From positions 668 to 20,772 of the forward strand of contig DGDY01000271.1 in NCBI GenBank assembly GCA_002385675.1: a stretch of 20,105 bases of DNA, read 5' to 3'. The notes beneath the pieces were generated by a model. That model made no database searches. It had not been told where the DNA came from and saw only the letters and a list, made by a program, of their open reading frames with translations. Position 1 is the stretch's first letter. Each line of letters opens with the position of its first letter. Source of the DNA: Anaerolineales bacterium UBA3940. GTDB lineage: Bacteria; Chloroflexota; Anaerolineae; Aggregatilineales; UBA3940. A program made the translations under genes and the position numbers. Below, in pieces: positions 14,513 through 20,105 of the stretch.

Positions 14513-15583
14513 GTGAAAGGGCTTATCCTCGCAGGCGGGAAGGGCACGCGCCTCTACCCGCTGACGTATACGCGCGCCAAGCAGTTGATCCCGGTGGCGA
14601 ACAAACCGGTTCTCTTCCGCGTGATCGAGATGATCCGCGACGCGGGCATCAAGGAGATCGGCATTGTGACCGGCGACACCGCGCCCGAGATCGAGGCGGC
14701 GGTGGGCGACGGCAGCCGGTGGGGCGTGCGCGTCACCTACATCCCGCAGGAAGCGCCGCTCGGGCTGGCGCATGCCGTCAAGATCTCCGAGCCGTTCCTG
14801 GGCAAAGACCGCTTCGTGATGTTCCTCGGCGATAACGTCATCCAGGGCGGGATCAGCCCGCTCATCGAGCAGTTCGCAAGCAGCGACTGGAACAGCCAGA
14901 TCGTGCTGAAGGAGGTCCCCGACCCGCAGCACTTCGGCGTTGCCGAACTGGACGAGAACGGCCAGATCCGGCGGCTTATCGAGAAGCCGAAAAACCCGCC
15001 CTCGAACCTTGCGCTGGTCGGCATCTACATGTTTGACCACCACATCTTCGAGGCGGTGAACGCTATCAAACCGTCCTGGCGCGGCGAGCTGGAGATCACC
15101 GACGCGATCCAGTGGCTTGTCGAGCACGAGGAGTATCGGGTGTACCCGTACATCCACAAGGGCTGGTGGATCGACACGGGCAAGCCGACGGATATGCTCG
15201 ATGCCAACTCGTACGTGCTGGAGGAGATCACACCGCACGTGAGCGGCGAGGTGGACGAGGACTCGCTCATCGGCCCGCGAGTGACGGTCGAGGAGAGCGC
15301 GCAGATCATCAACAGCGTCGTGCGCGGCCCGACCATCATCGGCAAGAACACGCGCATCATCAACAGCTTCATCGGTCCGTACACCAGCGTCTACTACGAC
15401 GTGGTGATCGAGAACAGCGAGCTTGAGCGCTGCATCGTGCTCGAAGGCTCGCGCATTGCCAACGTGCAGACACGCATTCAGGACAGCCTGATCGGGCGGC
15501 ACGTCACCATCGAGCAGGATGGCGGCAAGCCGCGCGCGCTCAAGTTCAACCTCGGCGACTACAGCCAGTTGTGGCTGCCGTAG
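14513..15583 (+). CDS. rfbA: Glucose-1-phosphate thymidylyltransferase, long form (RmlA)
   Basis: 356 aa. Makes dTDP-glucose from dTTP and glucose-1-phosphate, the first step of dTDP-L-rhamnose synthesis. The nucleotidyltransferase domain has LILAGGKGTRLYPLTYTRAKQLIPVANKP (4-32), FLGDNV with the metal-site Asp107, and EKPKNPPSNLALVGIYMF. Unlike the ~290-aa short RmlA, a C-terminal left-handed beta-helix is present (about 245-345) with imperfect hexapeptide repeats: SLIGPRVTVEES, SVVRGPTIIGKNTRI, SFIGPYTSVYYDVVIENSELER. This is the 'long' RmlA/StrD-like subfamily seen in Actinobacteria, Chloroflexota and archaea. The start GTG is preceded by AGGGAG at 14498-14503. It ends the locus; the clear terminator follows 18 nt after the stop. 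It works with rmlD (6244-7086); rmlB and rmlC must lie elsewhere. Confidence 0.92.
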   Translation: MKGLILAGGKGTRLYPLTYTRAKQLIPVANKPVLFRVIEMIRDAGIKEIGIVTGDTAPEIEAAVGDGSRWGVRVTYIPQEAPLGLAHAVKISEPFLGKDRFVMFLGDNVIQGGISPLIEQFASSDWNSQIVLKEVPDPQHFGVAELDENGQIRRLIEKPKNPPSNLALVGIYMFDHHIFEAVNAIKPSWRGELEITDAIQWLVEHEEYRVYPYIHKGWWIDTGKPTDMLDANSYVLEEITPHVSGEVDEDSLIGPRVTVEESAQIINSVVRGPTIIGKNTRIINSFIGPYTSVYYDVVIENSELERCIVLEGSRIANVQTRIQDSLIGRHVTIEQDGGKPRALKFNLGDYSQLWLP

Positions 15584-15600
15584 CTTCCGGCAAACAGCAC

Positions 15601-15632
15601 AACGGGCGAGGCGCTGTATGGCCTCGCCCGTT
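15601..15632. terminator. Intrinsic terminator between convergent rmlA and arsR-type genes
   Basis: AACGGGCGAGGC (15601-15612) and GCCTCGCCCGTT (15621-15632) form a perfect 12-bp stem with an 8-nt loop. The downstream T-tract is short (TTTG). It lies 18 nt after the rmlA stop and 18 nt before the end of the convergent regulator gene, so it probably stops transcription from both sides. Confidence 0.85.
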
Positions 15633-15649
15633 TGACTCACACGGGGCAG

Positions 15650-16222
15650 TTAATCTTCCGGCAGCCAGTACTCGCCACCGCCGCCCTCGCGCCGCATCAT
15701 GCCCGCCTCGACCAGCTCACGGCGCAGCCGGGCGGTGTCCTCGTGGTACTGCGCGAGGATCTCGTTGACTTCTTTCTCCGAGTAGCGCCGCCCCGGCTCA
15801 AAGGCCTGCACGACGTACCGCAGAATAGCCATCAGCTTCTTGTGCTGTGCGGGGAGGGCCTTCAGCCGTCCGTCACGGTCGGAAAAGTTCTCGACCACCT
15901 GCCGGTCGTAGGCGGTAAGGTCCACGTCGTCGATCTGTGCCCGCAGCGTCTCCTCGGACAGCAACCGCTTCGCCATCTCGTTGAGCTTCTCAACGTTGAG
16001 GCTGTAGATGTTGTAGTAGCTCTCCGCACGTGCCGATACGAGGCCCGCGTGTGCCAGGCTGCTCAGGTGATGGGACACGGTCGACGGGCGCACGTCCAGT
16101 ATGGCGGCCATTTCCTCGACCGTCATTTCGTTCTGGGCCAGCAGCCCGATGATCTTCAGCCGGTTTGCATCTGCCAGCGCCTTGAAGAACTCCAGCAGTT
16201 CGTTTGTTTCCTGTACTACCAT
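15650..16222 (-). CDS. ArsR-family HTH regulator fused to a DUF2087 domain
   Basis: 190 aa. The N-terminal winged helix-turn-helix (about 5-85) has FFKALADANRLKIIGLLAQ (12-30), MTVEEMAAILDVRPSTVSHHLSSLAHAGLVSA, as in ArsR/SmtB proteins. No Cys-based metal site (ELCVC-type) is present, so it is not a metal sensor of the classical kind. The C-terminal domain (about 108-190), VVENFSDRDGRLKALPAQHKKLMAILRYVVQAFEPGRRYSEKEVNEILAQYHEDTARLRRELVEAGMMRRE, is DUF2087, of unknown function and usually linked to HTH regulators. The promoter upstream is a near-perfect sigma-70 site (16267-16294). The gene diverges from tex over an AT-rich island, where it may bind and autoregulate; the operator is not certain. 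Target genes are unknown. Confidence 0.9.
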   Translation of the reverse strand: MVVQETNELLEFFKALADANRLKIIGLLAQNEMTVEEMAAILDVRPSTVSHHLSSLAHAGLVSARAESYYNIYSLNVEKLNEMAKRLLSEETLRAQIDDVDLTAYDRQVVENFSDRDGRLKALPAQHKKLMAILRYVVQAFEPGRRYSEKEVNEILAQYHEDTARLRRELVEAGMMRREGGGGEYWLPED

Positions 16223-16266
16223 TTTAACTCTGCCTCTATAAATCTAATTCGACAAACATGAAAGTA

Positions 16267-16294
16267 ATTATACCAGAATCGTTAAGATTGTCAA
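16267..16294 (-). promoter_or_regulatory. Consensus sigma-70 promoter for the ArsR-DUF2087 gene
   Basis: Read on the minus strand, TTGACA (16289-16294) and TATAAT (16267-16272) are 16 bp apart, both perfect, with a TGG extended -10 (TG at 16274-16275). The -10 is 45 bp upstream of the start codon (16222). The region 16225-16305 is much more AT-rich than its surroundings. Arms TAATT (16245-16249) and AATTA (16266-16270) form a weak inverted repeat around the expected transcription start and could be part of an operator. Confidence 0.88.
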
Positions 16295-16355
16295 GGAATA
16301 AATCGATCGGGCGCCATTCGTTCCATTCGCGGACTCTCCCGTGTATAAGCCAGGC

Positions 16356-16364
16356 TGGTATAAT
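16356..16364 (+). promoter_or_regulatory. Candidate extended -10 promoter for tex
   Basis: TGG followed by a perfect TATAAT (16359-16364) lies 46 bp upstream of the tex GTG start. No good TTGACA-like -35 is at the right distance, so it would be an extended -10 promoter. The same GGTATAAT octamer is in the divergent regulator promoter and upstream of rmlD. The leader up to 16409 includes AAAGGA (16395-16400) as the ribosome binding site. Confidence 0.6.
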
Positions 16365-16409
16365 CAACGGCCTGTGCCAAACCCTGTTATGTAGAAAGGA
16401 CCCGACCAC

Positions 16410-18557
16410 GTGAAAGACCTCCTCGGGCGGCTCAGCCGCGACCTGAACCTCCGGCGCTCGCAGGTCGAGCGCACGGTGGCGCTCTTTGACGAGGGCAACA
16501 CGCTGCCCTTCATTGCCCGCTACCGCAAAGAGGTGACCGGTGGGCTTGATGAAGTACAGCTCGCAGCCTTCCGCGACCGGCTGAATGAACTGCGCAAGCT
16601 CGACGAGCGGCAGAAGGCCGTTTTGAAGAGCATCGCGGAACAGGGCAAGCTCACGCCGGAGCTTGAGGAGGCCATCGAGGAGGCGGAGACGCTGCAAGAG
16701 GTCGAGGACCTGTACCTGCCGTACCGCCCCAAACGCCGCACCCGCGCCCAGGTAGCCCGCGAGCGCGGGCTGGAGCCTGTCGCGGCGTGGATTCTGGAGC
16801 AGAGACTCCTTGCTGAAGGCGAGCGCGACCGCGCCGTGGCGGACTACCTCTCCGACGAAGTCCCGACGCCGGAGGATGCGTGGCAGGGCGCGCGCGACAT
16901 TGTTGCCGAGGTTGTGTCGGACGATGCGCAGAGCCGCGAGGTGATCCGCTCGCTGACGTGGCGCTCCGGCGTGCTGGTGGCGGAGGTCGCCGATGAGGCG
17001 CAGGACCCGAAGCGGGTATACGAACTGTACTACGCCTTTCAGAGCGGGCTGCGGCAGGTGAAGCCGCACCAGGTGCTTGCGCTGAACCGGGGCGAGCGGG
17101 ATGGCGTGCTGCGTGTAAGCGTGGAGGTGGATGAGGAGCAGGCTATTGCCGCGCTGGAGCGCCTGTACCCGCCGTCGCCGCGCTCAGCACTCGCCGCCGA
17201 CCTGCATGCGGCGATTGTGGACGGCTACCGGCGGCTGATCCGTCCCTCCATCGAGCGCGAGGTGCGCCGCGACCTGACCGAGCAAGCCGATGAGCACGCC
17301 ATCGGGGTTTTTGCGACCAACCTGCGCAACCTGCTACTCACTCCGCCCATCAGCGGGCAGACGGTGCTTGGCATCGACCCCGGCTACCGTACCGGCTGCA
17401 AGCTCGCGGTCGTCGATCCGACGGGCCGGGTGCTCGACACCGGCACGATCTCCCCGCACAAGCCGCAGTCGAGGTGGCGCGAGGCGCTCGACGCGCTGCG
17501 GGCGCTCGTGGCGCGGCACGGCGTAACGCTCCTCGCCATCGGCAACGGCACGGCCAGCCGCGAGACGGAGGAACTTGCCGCCGAGCTGATCCGCGAGGGG
17601 GTGGATGTGAGCTACCTGATGGTAAGTGAGGCGGGCGCATCGGTCTACTCGGCCAGCCCGCTCGCGCGGGAGGAGCTTCCCGACCTCGACGTGAGCCTGC
17701 GCGGGGCGGTCAGCATCGCCCGGCGCGCGCAGGATCCGCTCGCCGAACTGGTCAAGATCGACCCCAAGAGCATCGGCGTGGGGATGTACCAGCACGACGT
17801 GGATCAGACCGCGCTGGCGGAGGCGCTCGCACAGGTGACGGAGTCGGTCGTCAACACGGTCGGCGTGGACGTGAATACGGCGTCCCCGGCGCTGCTTCAG
17901 TACGTTGCCGGGCTTGGCCCGGCGCTCGCCGCGCGGATCGTCGCTGACCGCGACGAGCACGGCCCGTTCGAGTCGCGGCAAGCCATCAAACGCGTGAAGG
18001 GGCTGGGCGCGAAAACGTTTGAGCAGGCGGCGGGCTTCCTGCGTGTGCCCGGCTCGGCCAACCTGCTCGACAACACCGGCGTCCACCCGGAGAGCTACGA
18101 GACGGTTAGCCGCCTGCTTGACCGGCTGGGGCTGGCGCTCGACGACCCGCACCTTAGCCGGAAACTGGCGCAGGCCCGGCGCGGGCTGGATATGGCCCGG
18201 CTGGCGTCGGAGCTCGGGGTGGGGGAGCCGACGCTCACCGATATCTTCGAAGAACTCCAGCGACCGGGGCGCGACCCGCGCGAGGACGTGCCGCCGCCCC
18301 TGCTGCGCCGCGATGTGCTCCAGATAGAGGATCTGCGCCCCGGCATGAAGCTGTATGGCACGGTGCGCAACGTGGTGGACTTCGGCGCGTTTGTGGATAT
18401 TGGCGTCAAGCAGGACGGGCTTGTGCACATCTCGCAGATGGCGGATACCCGCATCGATTCGCCCTACGAGGTGGTCGGCGTGGGTGACGTGGTCGAGGTG
18501 ACGGTGCTCGATGTGGACGTGGAGCGCGGGCGCATCTCGCTCAGTTTGCGAGGGTAG
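16410..18557 (+). CDS. tex: Tex-family RNA-binding transcription accessory protein (S1 domain)
   Basis: 715 aa, matching the family (about 720-770). Tex proteins are conserved RNA/nucleic-acid-binding factors affecting transcription and translation in many bacteria; mutants are usually viable, and the exact role is debated. Domains in order: an N-terminal helical region with NTLPFIARYRKEVTGGLDEVQL (30-51) and EDLYLPYRPKRRTRAQVARERGLEPVA, an RNase H-like YqgF domain starting VLGIDPGYRTGCKLAVVD (about 318-335), a helix-hairpin-helix stretch VDVNTASPALLQYVAGLGPALAARIV then KRVKGLGAKTFEQAAGFLRV (about 484-545), and a C-terminal S1 domain MKLYGTVRNVVDFGAFVDIGVKQDGLVHISQMAD to the end (about 643-715). 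The GTG start has AAAGGA at 16395-16400. It is transcribed away from the ArsR-type gene. Confidence 0.96.
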   Translation: MKDLLGRLSRDLNLRRSQVERTVALFDEGNTLPFIARYRKEVTGGLDEVQLAAFRDRLNELRKLDERQKAVLKSIAEQGKLTPELEEAIEEAETLQEVEDLYLPYRPKRRTRAQVARERGLEPVAAWILEQRLLAEGERDRAVADYLSDEVPTPEDAWQGARDIVAEVVSDDAQSREVIRSLTWRSGVLVAEVADEAQDPKRVYELYYAFQSGLRQVKPHQVLALNRGERDGVLRVSVEVDEEQAIAALERLYPPSPRSALAADLHAAIVDGYRRLIRPSIEREVRRDLTEQADEHAIGVFATNLRNLLLTPPISGQTVLGIDPGYRTGCKLAVVDPTGRVLDTGTISPHKPQSRWREALDALRALVARHGVTLLAIGNGTASRETEELAAELIREGVDVSYLMVSEAGASVYSASPLAREELPDLDVSLRGAVSIARRAQDPLAELVKIDPKSIGVGMYQHDVDQTALAEALAQVTESVVNTVGVDVNTASPALLQYVAGLGPALAARIVADRDEHGPFESRQAIKRVKGLGAKTFEQAAGFLRVPGSANLLDNTGVHPESYETVSRLLDRLGLALDDPHLSRKLAQARRGLDMARLASELGVGEPTLTDIFEELQRPGRDPREDVPPPLLRRDVLQIEDLRPGMKLYGTVRNVVDFGAFVDIGVKQDGLVHISQMADTRIDSPYEVVGVGDVVEVTVLDVDVERGRISLSLRG

Positions 18558-18571
18558 AGGGCGGGGGAATC

Positions 18572-18599
18572 AAAAAGCGCGTACGCTCTGCGTCCGCGC
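18572..18599 (-). terminator. Intrinsic terminator of the small minus-strand HEAT-like gene
   Basis: On the minus strand a hairpin with arms GCGCG/CGCGC (18595-18599 with 18577-18581) and ACGC/GCGT (18590-18593 with 18583-18586), one mismatch and an AGA loop, is followed directly by TTTTT (18572-18576). This is the classical form. It lies 65 nt past the stop of the gene at 18664-18873, and close behind convergent tex, whose transcripts would meet the same stem but with the A-tract first. Confidence 0.75.
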
Positions 18600-18663
18600 A
18601 GACAGGCAGAAACAGCACAGCGCTGATGCTATGCTGCTCGAATAGTCGCAGCCGGTCTGTGCG

Positions 18664-18873
18664 CTACTTCTCGCGATTGCGGCGCCAGGTCTCGGCGGCG
18701 TTCAGCGCGCCGAGCGAACTGATTTCCATTCTGCGGGCGGCATCGCGGCGGACAGCGGGATCGGGGCTGGCGAGAGCTTCGAGCAGGCTCTGCACCTCGT
18801 CGGGGTTGCCAACCGGTACCGTCTCCTCCGGGTTGACCTTCCTGGGCCGTTTGCGGTTCACCGGACAGACCAT
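18664..18873 (-). CDS. Small HEAT-like repeat protein (69 aa)
   Basis: Not recognised as a named family. The ATG at 18873 (minus) has GAGGA 4 nt upstream (plus 18878-18882), and a U-tract terminator lies downstream, which together support a real gene. The N-terminus is basic and Pro-rich (MVCPVNRKRPRKVNPEETVP), followed by DEVQSLLEALASPDPAVRRDAARRMEISSLGALNAAETWRRNREK. The segment LLEALASPDPAVRRDAARRM has the helix-loop-helix spacing of one HEAT/PBS-lyase-type repeat. The plus-strand frame at 18626-18898 over the same region has no ribosome binding site and is Ser/Arg-rich, as antisense frames are. Function unknown; possibly a small protein-protein adaptor, or a remnant of a longer HEAT protein. 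Confidence 0.6.
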   Translation of the reverse strand: MVCPVNRKRPRKVNPEETVPVGNPDEVQSLLEALASPDPAVRRDAARRMEISSLGALNAAETWRRNREK

Positions 18874-18995
18874 TGCTTCCTCACGGGTCTCCTTCTAACC
18901 GTCGTGTGCTGCCAGTATGGGGCAGAAGAAGCGTTGAGACCAGTGCAGGCTGTCACGACCCGGCGGTGACGATTGGCCGGGCTGCATGCGACAAT

Positions 18996-19047
18996 AGCGA
19001 CCTGAGCACAGATCGCACGCGCAGGCGGCCACCTGTGCCCGGTCGCT
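18996..19047. other. Long intergenic hairpin between two minus-strand genes
   Basis: AGCGACC (18996-19002) pairs with GGTCGCT (19041-19047), and GCACAG (19006-19011) with CTGTGC (19033-19038). A 3x2 internal loop separates the two stems and a 21-nt GC-rich loop caps them. It lies 38 nt downstream of the HTH_42-type gene stop on the minus strand and 122 nt upstream of the HEAT-like gene start. No U-tract follows on the minus strand (ATTGTCGC). It may be a 3'-end or attenuator structure, or a small structured RNA. The rest of 18883-19085 shows only a weak CATACT-like -10 on the minus strand and no other gene. Confidence 0.5.
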
Positions 19048-19085
19048 GTTCTTGTTCCTTCCGCTGTCAGGTGCAGCACGCCCGA

Positions 19086-20105
19086 TCAGCCTGGCATTAG
19101 CTCCATCTCGACGGGCAGCCCGAGGAACTCGCCGTAGGCGGCGGCTTCTGCCTCAACCGCCTGCCGCTCGGCGTCTGTAAGCGGCTGGAAGAAGTCGAAG
19201 CTTAGCGTGACGCTGCGCCGGTTCAGCTTGCGCTTCCACGCACCGACGATCTGGCCGTCGATGACGATGACTGCCGCCAGGGCGGCATTGCCCCGGTCGA
19301 GCAGCTTATCGACATGCTCCTCGGCGAGCATCGCACGGCGATCCTTGTAGCTGCACACGTACTCGTCGAAAACGGAGAGCAGGAAAGCCCTCGGCGAGTC
19401 CGCCGGTGCGGGCGCGTCGGCCGGCACATACCAGTACTTCCGCCCGTCGATCTCCTCGCAAACAAGCTCCGAGCCGACCATCTCCAGCCCGCGCCGGGCG
19501 TCGGTCACCGTCAGCCCGGACCAGTTTGAGAAGTCGTACTCGGTTGCAGGGCCCCGGCTTGTGAAGTAGCGGCGGGTCAACTCGGCGAGCGCCTCGTCCG
19601 GGGGCAGGCTGCGCGAGTTGGGAGCACGCTCATCGAACAGGGCATAGGTGAACTGCTTGCCACGCCTCGGCCCGCTGCACACAACGCGGTCCACTTCTGC
19701 CCGCATCATGAGGTGGCTGAGCATCTGGTTGTCCTTCACGGCAATGCCCGCGCTCTCGATGATCGGCTTCAACTCCTGCCGGGTGAGGTGGTTGCCGCCC
19801 TCCAGCGCGCGGGCGATGGCGTCGTTGGAGCGCTTGATCACCGCCCCGTCTACACCGAGCCGGCGGAGGTAGGGCTCCTCGCGCATGATAACGCGCGGCG
19901 CGGTAAGCTCCAGCAGCCAGCGGATGTCGTCCGGCGTGACGAAGTGCCACGTCGGGCGCATGACGTGCGTGCGCAGGATCTCGCCGTCGTTGTACACCCG
20001 CTCGATGTCAGCCTCGCGTGCACCGTGCATGCGTATGGCCAGCATCCACTGTGCCGGGTAGTAGTCCTGCGACTGGACGGCGACGAGCCAGCGAACCACC
20101 TCGCT
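19086..20105 (-). CDS. Winged-helix HTH_42 protein of the AlkZ/YcaQ superfamily (5' partial)
   Basis: The frame is open to the window edge, so the N-terminus is missing; the GTG at 20099 is internal (the previous codons read Ser-Glu). 339 residues are seen of a family of about 360-400. The family (pfam HTH_42, tandem winged helices) includes AlkZ and YcaQ/AlkX, DNA glycosylases that unhook interstrand crosslinks. The first visible block, VRWLVAVQSQDYYPAQWMLAIRM, carries a QSQ tripeptide (20067-20075) at the place where the catalytic QxQ/QxD motif of that superfamily lies. Other blocks: RTHVMRPTWHFVTPDDIRWLLELTAPRV, LTRQELKPIIE, LSHLMMRAEVDRVVCSGPRRGKQFTYALFDER, RYFTSRGPATEYDFSNWSGLT, and LLSVFDEYVCSYKDRRAML, all typical of 'winged helix DNA-binding domain-containing protein'. 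Glycosylase activity is plausible but not shown; many members are uncharacterised. Confidence 0.85.
   Translation of the reverse strand, partial: SEVVRWLVAVQSQDYYPAQWMLAIRMHGAREADIERVYNDGEILRTHVMRPTWHFVTPDDIRWLLELTAPRVIMREEPYLRRLGVDGAVIKRSNDAIARALEGGNHLTRQELKPIIESAGIAVKDNQMLSHLMMRAEVDRVVCSGPRRGKQFTYALFDERAPNSRSLPPDEALAELTRRYFTSRGPATEYDFSNWSGLTVTDARRGLEMVGSELVCEEIDGRKYWYVPADAPAPADSPRAFLLSVFDEYVCSYKDRRAMLAEEHVDKLLDRGNAALAAVIVIDGQIVGAWKRKLNRRSVTLSFDFFQPLTDAERQAVEAEAAAYGEFLGLPVEMELMPG

Noticed and set aside
13562..15640. 692-aa open frame on the minus strand
   Set aside because: It is antisense to the BY-kinase and rmlA, is rich in Arg, His, Asp and Leu as shadow frames in GC-rich DNA are, and shows no domain motif or ribosome binding site.
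15632..16261. 209-aa plus-strand frame opposite the ArsR-type gene
   Set aside because: The minus strand encodes a full HTH plus DUF2087 with a consensus promoter; the plus frame has no motif and starts at the terminator.
18626..18898. 90-aa plus-strand frame opposite the HEAT-like gene
   Set aside because: No ribosome binding site, Ser/Arg-rich, and the terminator and RBS point to the minus strand.

Overview
The window is strongly GC-rich. Genes are packed tightly, with ATGA overlaps, and reading frames are shadowed by long open antisense frames, as expected for a high-GC bacterial chromosome. The gene families point to a Chloroflexota-like bacterium: an FHA-domain protein, an ArsR regulator fused to DUF2087, a long-form RmlA, a GyrI-like protein, and hairpin-forming intergenic repeats of the 'CCCCTC...GAGGGG' type. 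That assignment is inference; no rRNA or other taxonomic marker is present. No phage, IS element, CRISPR or tRNA was seen.

Layout. (1) 1-4059, plus strand: the 3' part of a gamma-glutamyltransferase-family gene, then an FHA-domain protein with its own likely promoter, a class III sirtuin, and a saccharopine-dehydrogenase-like oxidoreductase followed by a strong hairpin. (2) 4197-6176: two adjacent polytopic membrane proteins of unknown function. They look like diverged paralogues of each other and carry a faint ABC-2 permease signature, with no ATPase nearby. (3) 6244-15583, plus strand: a surface-polysaccharide locus. It holds rmlD, a GT2 rhamnosyltransferase-like enzyme, a metallophosphoesterase, an 82-bp cloverleaf-like repeat, a second GT2 (ALG5/DPM1-like), RNase HII, a GT4, two short Wzz-type chain-length proteins, a GyrI-like protein, a BY-kinase (CpsD/CapB type) and long-form rmlA, ending at a clear hairpin terminator. 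(4) 15650-18557: a divergent pair, an ArsR-DUF2087 regulator (minus) and Tex (plus). They share an AT-rich island that carries an essentially perfect sigma-70 promoter for the regulator. (5) 18572-20105, minus strand: a very small HEAT-like protein with its own intrinsic terminator, an intergenic hairpin, and the C-terminal part of a winged-helix HTH_42 (AlkZ/YcaQ-superfamily) protein.

How the genes work together. RmlA and RmlD are the first and last enzymes of dTDP-L-rhamnose synthesis; RmlB and RmlC are not in the window. The two GT2 and one GT4 enzymes would build a rhamnose-containing glycan. The paired Wzz-like proteins with a separate cytoplasmic tyrosine kinase form the Gram-positive-like split co-polymerase/kinase arrangement that controls chain length and export. 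No flippase or polymerase is present here, so the locus is incomplete or dispersed. RNase HII, the phosphoesterase and the GyrI-like protein sit in this locus without an obvious role in polysaccharide synthesis.
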